Shown piece by piece: positions 1-8,531 of a stretch of 64,000 nucleotides of DNA. Origin of the DNA: Pedosphaera sp. Its GTDB lineage: Bacteria; Verrucomicrobiota; Verrucomicrobiia; Limisphaerales; SXQI01. Each line of letters begins with the position of its first letter. Positions within the stretch are counted from its first letter, which is position 1. Position numbers and translations under genes: made by a program. The stretch spans positions 1-64,000 of the forward strand of contig JANYDC010000084.1 in the NCBI GenBank assembly GCA_025359965.1, read 5' to 3'. A model generated the notes under the pieces. The model made no database searches. It worked only from the letters and a program-made list of their open reading frames with translations, and had not been told where the DNA came from.

Positions 1-258
1 ATTCAAACGGGCGGGCCAACAACCTATGCGGGTTCCAAATGTGCCTTTAGGATAGCCTGCTTTTAAAACATGCCATTTTTGGAAGTGCCCTTTATGTCGC
101 GCTCTGTGTTTCCACACCGAGTCGGCAACAATTCGGGCGTCAGTGCCACATTCAAATTCTTGCTGTAGCACTTTGACCACTCGGTGGAACATGCCGAATT
201 GGAATGCCGATAATACAAGCATGGAAAAGGGAACGTCATCAGTCATGGCGATCGACAT
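1..258 (-). CDS. Hypothetical protein, 3' end beyond the left edge
   Basis: This reading frame starts at ATG 258 and stays open for 86 codons to the window edge, so its end is not visible. I do not recognise the product. The N-terminal part is hydrophobic and Met/Phe-rich (FSMLVLSAFQFGMFHRVV) and is followed by a basic, His/Lys-rich stretch ending in GTRIGCWPARLN. No membrane or enzyme motif is clear. It lies on the element side of the tRNA-Leu half at 1245-1282, so it may be accessory cargo. An 86-codon open frame can occur by chance, so this is tentative. Confidence 0.35.
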   Translation of the reverse strand, partial: MSIAMTDDVPFSMLVLSAFQFGMFHRVVKVLQQEFECGTDARIVADSVWKHRARHKGHFQKWHVLKAGYPKGTFGTRIGCWPARLN

Positions 259-429
259 CGGGTGAACCGCTCAAGCTTTTTATCCCCATCATGCCATGCT
301 AAAAAAGGCTATGGGCCATTTTTGCAGCTTGACCTTGGCCACGGCCAATGGATTACATAACCATGACACGTCGGGATTAAGCGCGGTTGTCGATCTGTCA
401 ATCCGATTGTGAGGCCCAAACGGGCCAAA

Positions 430-876
430 CTACAATCTATGCAACTTACTGGGTCGGCCCCTTGGTCGTCGTCCAGGGCGCGGCGGCATATTACCATTGA
501 GCCTGGAAGTGATGGCCTTGATCGAGGACGGGTGCTCGCGGACGCCGCATTTGGCTCGGCCTAGTGCGACCGCTGCAGGTGATTTGTAGACGGCCAGATC
601 GCCGCTTTTGACCACAGCCACCTTAACGGGGTCGACTGAGTATGGATCGTGCCAGCGCACAATCACTTGGCCACGCACCGCCCCATAGACCTCAGCAACA
701 CGGCCATCTGGCAGCACCACACGCCGTCCGCGCCAGAGATGGTAGCCGTTAGCCCAGCCTGTCCACTGACGTCGCTGCTTCTTTGGCAGAGAGCCTAGGA
801 CAAATCCCGCAATGCTCGTATCCTTCGATGTATGGTACTGGCGTGGCAATGTTTGCACCTGATTGTCCTCGTTCAT
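430..876 (-). CDS. Hypothetical basic protein with AT-hook-like tail
   Basis: This 148-residue protein matches no family I know. Its middle (about residues 45-100) has a pattern of short beta-strands (VVLPDGRVAEVYGAV, QVIVRWHDPYS) that could be a small SH3-like or KOW-like barrel. The C-terminus is strongly basic, and its RRPRGRPSK stretch contains the PRGRP core of an AT-hook, which suggests minor-groove DNA binding. This is inference only. It sits in the gene-poor left 1.3 kb beside a truncated tRNA, where mobile-element cargo would be expected. The start is the ATG at 876; no strong ribosome binding site precedes it. Confidence 0.5.
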   Translation of the reverse strand: MNEDNQVQTLPRQYHTSKDTSIAGFVLGSLPKKQRRQWTGWANGYHLWRGRRVVLPDGRVAEVYGAVRGQVIVRWHDPYSVDPVKVAVVKSGDLAVYKSPAAVALGRAKCGVREHPSSIKAITSRLNGNMPPRPGRRPRGRPSKLHRL

Positions 877-1226
877 GCTTTAACTACTCACATCGTAAAC
901 GCTTTTGGTTTGTGCTACCATAATGGCTCGGGTCGCTGCGCTCTGATAAGTCGTAAGCACCTCAAAATGAGCAGCAAGGTGGCCGAACTTTTTAAGAGCT
1001 CTCTGAGCCTGATCCCCTCGAATTGTGCTCAAATCAGGGCAATCTCAACACAGTTACCGTTCGTCGTAGTTTAAGCACTCTACTTTTGATCGAACGTGAG
1101 TGCTGTGCCACTATTTGTGCCACTACCATACATCGGACCAAGGTACTCAACTTGAAGAAACTAGCGGCGGAATGCCTGCTTTTATTAGTGTTTATTGATT
1201 TGTGTGAATGGTTGTGAAATGTCGTG
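877..1226. other. Gene-poor stretch, nothing recognised
   Basis: I see no convincing gene here. Short plus-strand frames exist, but their translations look random. The sequence repeats a TTTGTGCCAC-like phrase around 1107-1124 and looks unlike the denser coding DNA to the right. It may be the end of an integrated element, judging by the truncated tRNA next to it. Confidence 0.4.
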
Positions 1227-1248
1227 AATGCCTGAAAGAGGCATTTTT
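1227..1248 (+). terminator. Hairpin followed by T run
   Basis: AATGCCT (1227-1233) and AGGCATT (1239-1245) form a perfect 7-bp stem with a GAAAG loop, followed by Ts to 1248. On the plus strand this looks like a short intrinsic terminator. It directly abuts, and by one base overlaps, the point where the minus-strand tRNA-Leu half stops, so it may instead be part of a recombination junction. Confidence 0.45.
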
Positions 1249-1282
1249 AAGTCCTGTGCGTCTGCCATTTCGCCACACCGGC
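1245..1282 (-). pseudogene. 5' half of tRNA-Leu(UAA), truncated at anticodon loop
   Basis: Read on the minus strand from 1282, the sequence begins GCCGGTGTGGCGAAATGGCA and continues through the D arm, the 5' anticodon stem CAGGA and the loop CTTAAAA with anticodon TAA. This is the standard 5' half of a bacterial tRNA-Leu. The expected TCCTG stem strand, long variable arm, T arm and acceptor 3' strand are absent; the sequence turns into an unrelated hairpin right after the loop. The cut at the anticodon loop is where many tyrosine integrases recombine, so this may be an attachment-site scar. The gene cannot make a working tRNA from this window alone. Confidence 0.8.
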
Positions 1283-1310
1283 TGAGGTGTTGTTCAATAC
1301 TTTGCCTGCC

Positions 1311-1350
1311 CGGTCTTTGTCGATCTTTGTCGATCTTTGTCGATCTTTGG
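1311..1350. repeat. Four tandem 10-bp repeats
   Basis: The unit CGATCTTTGT occurs twice exactly (1321-1330, 1331-1340) and is flanked by one-mismatch copies at 1311-1320 (CGGTCTTTGT) and 1341-1350 (CGATCTTTGG). It lies just upstream of the truncated tRNA-Leu on that gene's strand. Its function is unknown; it could be a simple slippage repeat or a set of integrase or regulator binding sites. Confidence 0.85.
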
Positions 1351-1537
1351 TTTGCTGACATGGACAAAAGGGCAACCTCCCGTAAGTCTGTCGGACGATT
1401 CGAAAGGCAGGCGCAAAGAACGTTAACAAGACTTACCCTAACTTAAGGCGGTGAGCTGTCGCAAGCAGGCTGTTGGTGTTTTATGGCCGACTCACGCAAC
1501 GGCTTTACAGAGCGATTCAGGAGTTTATTCTGCAATC

Positions 1538-2641
1538 GTGAACATTCGGTTAATCGCCAGAATTCTGGTTTTTATCGCAGGGACGCTTTTTCAGGCCCAC
1601 GGGTATGAGTTGAGGGACGGCGCTTACCATGTGTTTGTTTCGGATGAGATTCAGGAGGTGCTGAACATGGCGGCCACCAATGCCTCGGTCAAAACCATAA
1701 AAGTCCACGAGGGTCTCTACTTCCCAAAAACGCAGCGTCAGGCACTGATCTATCTGAACAGAAGACACAGTGGCATTCATTTGCAGGGCATCGGTCACCC
1801 GGTGTTGAGTGCGGCCAATCCAGAGATTGCGGACCGTTCCAGTGTTTCCTACCCCGCCGTTGTCAACCATGTGGTGTATCTAGGGGATGGGCTTTCCACG
1901 AACACGGTCTTGGAAGGGTTTCGGCTCACCGGGGCCAATCATTATGTGACCAACTCGTTGCAAAATGAGATGGAGCCTGATCAATCCGTCAGAAAGGGAC
2001 GGTTCTATTTTGGGGATGGCGGCGCGATTAAGATCTATCACCGGTCTTATCCTGTGCTGCGGGATTTGGAGATTGTTGATAATTACGCCAGTCCTTGCGC
2101 TGGGGGAATATCGATCCAGCAGGAGGGCGCGAATCAAGACTTTGTGACCATCGAGAATTGCGTGTTCAAGAACAACCGATGCGAGGTCACGGGGGCGGCG
2201 TTGGATCTTCTTTGGGGAAGCGCAGCGCGGGTGATTAATTGTTTGTTTGTGGGGAATTTTTCCAATACCGGTCCGGACATTGGTTACAACCCCTACAAGA
2301 ACAACGGCGCACTCACCGTGTTTCCGCGCTCCAAAGTGATTGTTCGACGCTGCACCTTTACGGGCAACCGTAATGGGGTGGATGATATGGGAAATGCGAG
2401 CGAGTACCTGCAGAGTCTCTTTGTTGGAAACACTTTGGAAGCAGGCACTCCCGGGCAAACGCGCTTTGAACTGGATCTGCAACACGGTGCGACCGTGCGC
2501 GATTGCGTGATCAGTGGACGGTTGGCCGACCCGTTCAACTCAGTATCGGCCACCAATAATCAGGTCAACCCACCTGGTCTTGAACTGGATGGCGGTTTTA
2601 CGCCCAAAGGTGATCAATTCAAGAACTTGGGGTATCGATAG
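1538..2641 (+). CDS. Secreted right-handed parallel beta-helix protein
   Basis: The protein carries a signal peptide (NIRLIARILVFIAGTLFQAHG) followed by repeated short strands with Asn/Gly turns, for example NTVLEGFRLTGANHY, PVLRDLEIVDNYAS, FVTIENCVFKNNRCE and ARVINCLFVGN. This pattern is typical of parallel beta-helix proteins of the pectin-lyase fold. No catalytic set is evident, so substrate and activity are unknown; such proteins often bind or cut polysaccharides. I prefer GTG 1538 over GTG 1451 because it puts the signal peptide at the N-terminus; AGGAG lies 14 nt upstream, which is long. The cupredoxin gene follows after 70 nt. Confidence 0.75.
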   Translation: MNIRLIARILVFIAGTLFQAHGYELRDGAYHVFVSDEIQEVLNMAATNASVKTIKVHEGLYFPKTQRQALIYLNRRHSGIHLQGIGHPVLSAANPEIADRSSVSYPAVVNHVVYLGDGLSTNTVLEGFRLTGANHYVTNSLQNEMEPDQSVRKGRFYFGDGGAIKIYHRSYPVLRDLEIVDNYASPCAGGISIQQEGANQDFVTIENCVFKNNRCEVTGAALDLLWGSAARVINCLFVGNFSNTGPDIGYNPYKNNGALTVFPRSKVIVRRCTFTGNRNGVDDMGNASEYLQSLFVGNTLEAGTPGQTRFELDLQHGATVRDCVISGRLADPFNSVSATNNQVNPPGLELDGGFTPKGDQFKNLGYR

Positions 2642-2711
2642 GCGATATCTTTGGCCGTTCTGCAACAAAGCAGCTCTTCAAGGCGTTGGCTCCCGCCAAC
2701 CCTTTTCGTTG

Positions 2712-4229
2712 ATGCGCTTGAATATTGCCGGGCAATACCGCATCAATAGGGGCGTGATTCTCAACCATTGCCGCTTTTGGGGCCTCAGCCTTGCCCTTGC
2801 CATGCTGGCTGCCCACGCCGTGCAAGCGGCCGCGCCCGTGACAATCCATATTTCCACTATCCACGGGAAGATGAAGTATGATGTGGAATCCTTCGAGGTC
2901 GATCCCGGGGCGGAAGTTACGCTGATCTTCAAAAACGAGGATGAGATGCAGCATAATTGGCTTTTGCTGAAACCGGGCTCGAAAACGCTCGTGGTGGCAC
3001 AAAAGGCCTGGGCTTTGGGCATCGAAGCGGTGAAAAAGGATTACGTCCCTGATATGCCGGAGGTGCTGTTCCACACCAAGGTGGTCAATCCGCGCGAAAC
3101 CACCTCCATCACGTTCACCGCTCCGATGGAGTTGGGCCAGTATCCCTACGTTTGCACGCTGCCCGGGCATGTTTATTCGATGAAAGGCATGATGCGCGTC
3201 GGCGGAAGCCCCATCGCCCTGCGCGATCTCCAGTACTCATATTATGAAGGCGAGTGGACCTCGCTGCCTGATTTTTCAAAGTTAACTCCGAAAAAATCCG
3301 CCGCCATACCATCGCAGAAAATTGACATTGCCGTGGCCGAACGCGCCGATCATTTCGGCATGACGTTCAAGGGTTCATTGGTCGTTAAAAAGGCGGATGA
3401 ACTCACCTTTAAACTCAGTTCGGATGACGGTTCCCGACTGCTGGTGGATGGCAAAGCGGTGATTGAAAATGATGGAATCCATCCCGCTGGTGATCCCAAA
3501 ACAGGAAAGGTTGCCTTTGAAGCCGGCATTCACGCTTTCGAGTTGCAGTATTTTGAGGCGACGGGCGAGCAGGCTCTCATTGTTGGAGTAAGCGGTGCTG
3601 GCGTTCCCAATCTTCCCTTGAGCGTCTCCCGCGATACAGGCCCCAAAACCGTTGATACCAGTTTTCACCTCCATGTCATGGATAAACCTCTGGTCATCCG
3701 CGCTTTCGTTGATGGCGGCCCGGCTCGATCGATCTCGGTGGGATTGCCCGGCGGAGTGAATTATTTGTTTGATCCTGAGAATTGTGCGGTGCGATTTGGT
3801 TGGACGGGCATGTTTCTGGACGTGGGCCCCGATCGCGGTCGTGGCGTGGATCGGGGTGGCGGTTGGTGCAAAATCCTCGGGCCCAAATTCTCCGTGGGCT
3901 ATGATGGACCGGTTTTCGCAATGGGTTCAGCCACGACCAAATCAGTTATGCGTTTTGGCGGTTACAAGAAGACAGGCACGCCCGAGTTTTATTTCTCGGT
4001 CGACGGCCGCGACGTAACACAAAAGATTTCCGCGACCACGGACGGACAAGGGCTGCAGTATGACTTTCGTTTCCAAGAGCAGCCGAAGGAATCCGTATTT
4101 TTTCACATTAAGAAGGACGGTCTGAAAGTTGTTTGCTCTGCAGGGCAATGGCAGGGCGATGTTCTCCAACTAAAACCTTCCGAAGCCGCCGCTTTCCAAG
4201 TCACCGTCTCGCCCACCGCCCAACCTTAA
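2712..4229 (+). CDS. Secreted cupredoxin (plastocyanin/azurin-like) with PA14-like domain
   Basis: After a signal peptide ending near HAVQA, the first about 130 residues form a type I copper domain: all four expected ligands are present, His in MQHNW, then Cys, His and Met in YVCTLPGHVYSMKGMM. A PA14-like carbohydrate-binding domain follows (YYEGEWTSLP, then LSSDDGSRLLVDG), and the C-terminal about 200 residues are a beta-rich region I cannot name. ATG 2712 is chosen because upstream starts run into the previous gene and delay the signal peptide. The gene is 7 nt before a PQQ-type propeller gene, so the copper domain probably carries electrons for that partner outside the cytoplasm. Confidence 0.8.
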   Translation: MRLNIAGQYRINRGVILNHCRFWGLSLALAMLAAHAVQAAAPVTIHISTIHGKMKYDVESFEVDPGAEVTLIFKNEDEMQHNWLLLKPGSKTLVVAQKAWALGIEAVKKDYVPDMPEVLFHTKVVNPRETTSITFTAPMELGQYPYVCTLPGHVYSMKGMMRVGGSPIALRDLQYSYYEGEWTSLPDFSKLTPKKSAAIPSQKIDIAVAERADHFGMTFKGSLVVKKADELTFKLSSDDGSRLLVDGKAVIENDGIHPAGDPKTGKVAFEAGIHAFELQYFEATGEQALIVGVSGAGVPNLPLSVSRDTGPKTVDTSFHLHVMDKPLVIRAFVDGGPARSISVGLPGGVNYLFDPENCAVRFGWTGMFLDVGPDRGRGVDRGGGWCKILGPKFSVGYDGPVFAMGSATTKSVMRFGGYKKTGTPEFYFSVDGRDVTQKISATTDGQGLQYDFRFQEQPKESVFFHIKKDGLKVVCSAGQWQGDVLQLKPSEAAAFQVTVSPTAQP

Positions 4230-4236
4230 GTCTGTT

Positions 4237-5715
4237 ATGAAGCGATTTACACTATCCCTCGCTCCTCTATTTCTGTCTGCGGCGGCTTTGGTTGCGGCGG
4301 ACATGCGGATCCCCCAAGGCTACCGGGTTGAGACCATCGATATCCCCAAGAATATCACCCTTGGCGTGGGCGGCCTGGCGTTCAACCGCGCGGGTGAATT
4401 GATGATCTCCACGCGCGAAGGCGAAGTGTGGCGCTACGACACCGTCAAAAAAACATGGAACCTCTTCGCCGAAGGACTGCACGAGGCACTCGGCATCTAT
4501 GTCGATCGCAAGACTGATGAAACCTGGGTCATGCAAAGGCCTGAGATGACCAAACTTATCGATACCGACGGTGACGGCAAGGCCGACATCTACAAGACCG
4601 TCACTGCTGCCTGGGGTCTGACCGACAATTACCATGAGTACGCGTTCGGGCTCGTGCGCGATGACGCGGGCAATTTTTACGGCACGTTGAACACTACTCT
4701 CAGCTGGGTTGGCTGGGCTGGGTCGGACCGCTGGGATATTGGTCGAGTGCATGATTCCAAAATGGGGCGCGCAGCCAAGTACCGCGGCTGGTCTTTTATG
4801 GTCACGCCACAGGGGGAGTTTGTTCCCTTCTCCAACGGCATGCGTTCGCCCTGCGGGCTGGGCCGAAACAAAGCGGGCGAGATTTTTTACACCGACAACC
4901 AAGGAGATTGGAATGCCAGCTCAACTCTCCAACAAGTGGTGAAGGGCCGTTTCCATGGACACCCTTCGTCGCTGATGGATGACCCGAAATTCGCTGGCAA
5001 AGACTTGAACCAGATTTCCGTGGAGGAATACGACAAGATGCGGACCCGTCCCGCCATTTGGTTCCCACATGGTGAACTGGCCTCCAGCCCAGGCCAGCCG
5101 GAATTCGATGAAACCGGAGGAAAATTTGGCCCTTTCGAAGGCCAGGTCATCATTGGCGACCAAACCCGCTCCAACCTGATGCGCGCCGCGCTGGAGAAAG
5201 TGGACGGCGAATATCAAGGAGTGGTTTTTGATTTCATCGATCCCCTGCAATGCGGCGTTGTGCGTAACATTTTTGGGCCCGATGGATCCCTTTGGACCGG
5301 AGAGACTGGACGCGGATGGCGAAGTGTCGGCGAAGTGCTGTTTGGCTTGCAGCGCGTGGTGTGGGATGGCCAAACCGTGCCGACGGAGATGCATCACGTC
5401 AGCCTGACCGCCGACGGTTTCGAGATCACCTTCACCCAGCCCATGAAGCGCGAGCAGCTGGTGGACGCGGCCACTTACGCCGTGAAATCGTGGGGATACC
5501 TGTATCAGGGCGAATACGGTTCCCCCAAGCTTGATGAGACGTCCTTCCCGGTTACCAACATCAAAGCCTCGGTTGACAACACCAAGGTCAGCTTCACCGT
5601 CCCCCTTAAGGAAGCGAAGGTCTACCAAATCACCCTGCGCAACCTGAAATCACACGCCGACCAACCCGTCACCAACCCCACAGGATACTATACACTCAAT
5701 CACCTGAGGAAGTGA
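4237..5715 (+). CDS. Secreted PQQ-type sugar dehydrogenase-like beta-propeller
   Basis: This 492-residue protein has a signal peptide (MKRFTLSLAPLFLSAAALVAA) and then a propeller of the glucose/sorbosone dehydrogenase type: FNRAGELMISTREGEVWRY, LIDTDGDGKAD, FSNGMRSPCGLGRNKAGEIFYTD and the late GPDGSLWTGETGRGW. The last about 110 residues form a separate beta-rich domain. It follows the cupredoxin gene by 7 nt and probably passes electrons from an oxidised sugar or related substrate to it. Related propellers in Verrucomicrobiota and Planctomycetota are common but mostly uncharacterised, so the substrate is unknown. Confidence 0.75.
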   Translation: MKRFTLSLAPLFLSAAALVAADMRIPQGYRVETIDIPKNITLGVGGLAFNRAGELMISTREGEVWRYDTVKKTWNLFAEGLHEALGIYVDRKTDETWVMQRPEMTKLIDTDGDGKADIYKTVTAAWGLTDNYHEYAFGLVRDDAGNFYGTLNTTLSWVGWAGSDRWDIGRVHDSKMGRAAKYRGWSFMVTPQGEFVPFSNGMRSPCGLGRNKAGEIFYTDNQGDWNASSTLQQVVKGRFHGHPSSLMDDPKFAGKDLNQISVEEYDKMRTRPAIWFPHGELASSPGQPEFDETGGKFGPFEGQVIIGDQTRSNLMRAALEKVDGEYQGVVFDFIDPLQCGVVRNIFGPDGSLWTGETGRGWRSVGEVLFGLQRVVWDGQTVPTEMHHVSLTADGFEITFTQPMKREQLVDAATYAVKSWGYLYQGEYGSPKLDETSFPVTNIKASVDNTKVSFTVPLKEAKVYQITLRNLKSHADQPVTNPTGYYTLNHLRK

Positions 5716-5853
5716 TTGGGCAGCGAACGGCTATTTAGTGCTGAGAGCAGTGTCTTGGACCGTTTCTGTCCTCCGGAGTGTTTGACGGCGTAAGGATGTT
5801 TTGCAGCGAGCCTCAATCGGCTGAGGTGAACGGAACATGACCGGCCGATTCTT
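5716..5853. other. Intergenic, repeat-like
   Basis: No gene is seen. The stretch holds CTCCGGAG (5771-5778) and a CCTCA...TGAGG hairpin near 5812-5827. It resembles dispersed intergenic repeats I associate with related genomes, but I cannot confirm a second copy in this window. Confidence 0.25.
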
Positions 5854-7056
5854 ATGAAAAGCTTTCTATTGATGCTAACGACCTCGCTCTTGGTCATTAC
5901 GTCTGCCGCAAAAGAGCCGCCCCCCATCCGTCGTCTTGATGGCACCACCATCACCACGACGGAGGCTGAATCGTATGCCAGGAAAACCCTGGAAGATGCA
6001 CACGTCACTGGGGCTCAAATTGTCATTCTAAATAAAGGACGAATTATTTGGAGCAGTGCTTTTGGCAACCGCCGGCTTGATCCCAAGCTTCCGATGGATC
6101 GTGAAACAACCACTTGGGCGGCATCAATCACCAAGAGTGTCTTTTCCACGTATGTCATGCTGCTAGTCGAGCGTGGGGAGTTTGATCTTGATGTGCCTGT
6201 GGTTAAACAGTTGGCCCAACCGCTCAATGCCTACGAAGTCTATCGCGAAACTGCATCCGAAATCATAAATGATCCGTCGTGGTCGAGCGTGACACCCCGG
6301 ATGCTTCTGGCTCATGCCTCCGGTCTAGCCAATTTTTCATGGCTCGAATCGGACAAGAAAATGCGCCTGCATTTCAAACCGGGCACACAGTTTCGGTATT
6401 CGGGCGAAGGCATCAATCTAGTGCAGTTCATCATCGAACAACAAAAACACCAATTACTCGACCAACTGATGCAGGACGCCTTGTTCACTCCGCTGAAGAT
6501 GACGCGCACTGGAATTATCTACCGCCAGAAATTTGCCGATAACGTCGCGGACCGCTACGATCTTAACGAAAAATTTCGCTCCCAAACCAAACGTTTTCCG
6601 GCCCGTGCGGCCGGTTCCATGACCACCAGCGCGGAGGATCTGGGACGATTCGTCTCCGCTCTCTTTGCCGGCAAAATCATTAAGCCGGGGACTCAGAAGG
6701 CCATGCTGACACCTTTCATAAACCTCCGCATGCTTCACCAATTTCCATCCCAAGCCGCCGAACCCGAAGGCCAGGAAGGTCCATCTGTCGGCTTGGCTTA
6801 TGGAGTTGGTTGGGGGCTGCTCACGAAAACCAAATTCGGTCCGGCCTTCTTCAAGGAAGGCCACGGAGATGGCGCGCAAAACTATATGATCTGCTTCCCA
6901 CGCAGCCAAACCTGCATGATTATTCTCAGCAACAGCGACAACGCCGAACTCGCTTTTCGGCCGCTGCTAGAAAAAATCCTAGGCAATACGGTGACCCCTT
7001 GGGAGTGGGAAGGCTACACCCCCGAATACATTCAGCGGAGCAGACAGACGCAGTAA
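5854..7056 (+). CDS. Secreted serine hydrolase, beta-lactamase/DD-peptidase fold
   Basis: A signal peptide (MKSFLLMLTTSLLVITSAA) precedes a class C beta-lactamase-like domain. The nucleophile motif SITK is at residues 91-94, the Tyr motif is in FRYSGEG near residue 182, and HGDG near residue 330 replaces the KTG box, as is usual in esterase-like members. About 400 residues is normal for the family. The cell-wall, ester or peptide substrate cannot be told from sequence. It is separated from the upstream propeller gene by 138 nt and converges on the regulator gene at 7101, so it is probably its own unit. Confidence 0.85.
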   Translation: MKSFLLMLTTSLLVITSAAKEPPPIRRLDGTTITTTEAESYARKTLEDAHVTGAQIVILNKGRIIWSSAFGNRRLDPKLPMDRETTTWAASITKSVFSTYVMLLVERGEFDLDVPVVKQLAQPLNAYEVYRETASEIINDPSWSSVTPRMLLAHASGLANFSWLESDKKMRLHFKPGTQFRYSGEGINLVQFIIEQQKHQLLDQLMQDALFTPLKMTRTGIIYRQKFADNVADRYDLNEKFRSQTKRFPARAAGSMTTSAEDLGRFVSALFAGKIIKPGTQKAMLTPFINLRMLHQFPSQAAEPEGQEGPSVGLAYGVGWGLLTKTKFGPAFFKEGHGDGAQNYMICFPRSQTCMIILSNSDNAELAFRPLLEKILGNTVTPWEWEGYTPEYIQRSRQTQ

Positions 7057-7100
7057 GACTGTTGAAGCGATACGGAGCGTTGTGGCGGCAACGTTGGGTT

Positions 7101-8531
7101 TCATCCAGGTGTCTCACTCTCAGCCTCGGGTGTACGGTAACCAAATTGGGTTAGACGCTCGCGCATGGTCAGGCGGGAGATACCTAGCCAGCGGGCGGCT
7201 TTGGCCTGATTGCCGTTGGCGAGTTTGATGGCCTGGCCGAAGACTTGACGTTCGACTTCCTCCACAGCCACGGCGTGGACGCGCTCCAGTTTTCCCGCCT
7301 GCGCTTCCAGCAGAAGAGCGGCCACGTAGTCCTTCAGACTCTGCCCATCCTGTTGTGTTTGCTGGGATGGTTTTTCCATGACCTTGCGCACATGCTCTTC
7401 GGTGATGGTATAGCCGCGTGCCATAAGAATGGCCTGCCGAACGGCGTTCTCCAATTCACGAACATTTCCGGGCCATTGCTGGGTGACTAGGAAATTGAGT
7501 GCCTCGGTGCTTATGCCTGGAGCACTGTCCACCAGTTCGGTTCCATATTTATTGAGGAAGTATCGGACTAGGTTGGGAATATCCTCCGCGCGTTGGCGCA
7601 AGGCCGGCAGGTTGATCACCATACCGCTGAGTCGATAGAATAGATCCTCGCGGAACGTTTTCTCGCGGATCATGGCGTCAAGATCACGATGGGTCGCGGC
7701 GATGACCCGCACGTCAACGGTGATTGTCTCTCTTCCGCCTAGGCGCTGGATGACGCGCTCCTGCAAAACACGAAGGAGTTTAGCCTGGGTGGTCAGTTGC
7801 AGATCGCCAATTTCATCAAGAAAAAGGGTGCCCCCGTGGGCCTGCTCAAAGCGTCCAATTCGCTGCTTGTCTGCTCCCGTGAACGCGCCGTGCTCGTGGC
7901 CAAAGAGTTCGCTCTCCAGCAGGGTTTCCGGAATAGCCGAGCAGTTAATGGCAACGAACGGTTTCTGCGCGCGGTCGCCGTGCTGATAAATCGCTCGCGC
8001 CACCAATTCCTTCCCTGTGCCGGTCTCCCCGCGAATCAGTACATTCACCGGCTTGGTGGCGATGCGACCAATTTCCTTGTAAACGCCCTGCATGGGTCGG
8101 CTGTTGCCCACAATGGCATTTCGGCCCGGGATGGGCTGGCCCAGATCAACCACCTCGGTCATCAAGCGGCTGCTTTTTACGGCCTTGGACACCAGATCAA
8201 GCAACTCCTCCATCTCAAACGGTTTGAGCAGGTAGTCGTAGGCGCCCAGTTTGGTGGCCTCAATAGCTGTCTCGGTGGTCCCGTGCGCCGTCATGAGGAT
8301 TGTTGGCAGCCGGGGATGGGTCGCGTGAAGCTGTTTGACCAAATCGAGCCCGCTGAGGCCGGGCAGCTTGAGATCGGTCAGAACCACGTCGAATTTGCCG
8401 GTCTGCGCTGCTGTCAGGCCTTCGTTGCCGCGGCTCACAACAGTCACTTCATATTTTTCATCGCCCAAAACGCCGCGCAGGGCATTGGCAAGGCCGGAAT
8501 CATCCTCAATCAACAAAATTCGCGCGTTCAT
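7101..8531 (-). CDS. Sigma-54-dependent NtrC-family response regulator
   Basis: The 476-residue protein has three parts in order: a receiver domain with phospho-acceptor Asp53 (VVLTDLKLPG) and Lys in LLKPF; an AAA+ domain with Walker A GETGTGKE and the sigma-54 contact loop GAFTGA; and a C-terminal Fis-type helix-turn-helix (AARWLGISRLTMRERL). It therefore activates RNA polymerase with sigma-54. Its start overlaps the stop of the sensor kinase gene by 4 nt, so the two are co-translated. The pair diverges from a heavy-metal efflux operon preceded by a sigma-54 promoter-like site, which makes that operon the likely target, as in ZraSR-type systems. Confidence 0.95.
   Translation of the reverse strand: MNARILLIEDDSGLANALRGVLGDEKYEVTVVSRGNEGLTAAQTGKFDVVLTDLKLPGLSGLDLVKQLHATHPRLPTILMTAHGTTETAIEATKLGAYDYLLKPFEMEELLDLVSKAVKSSRLMTEVVDLGQPIPGRNAIVGNSRPMQGVYKEIGRIATKPVNVLIRGETGTGKELVARAIYQHGDRAQKPFVAINCSAIPETLLESELFGHEHGAFTGADKQRIGRFEQAHGGTLFLDEIGDLQLTTQAKLLRVLQERVIQRLGGRETITVDVRVIAATHRDLDAMIREKTFREDLFYRLSGMVINLPALRQRAEDIPNLVRYFLNKYGTELVDSAPGISTEALNFLVTQQWPGNVRELENAVRQAILMARGYTITEEHVRKVMEKPSQQTQQDGQSLKDYVAALLLEAQAGKLERVHAVAVEEVERQVFGQAIKLANGNQAKAARWLGISRLTMRERLTQFGYRTPEAESETPG

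Noticed and set aside
1245-1282. Functional tRNA-Leu gene
   Set aside because: The 3' half (anticodon stem strand, variable arm, T arm, acceptor strand) is missing, so only a fragment is called.
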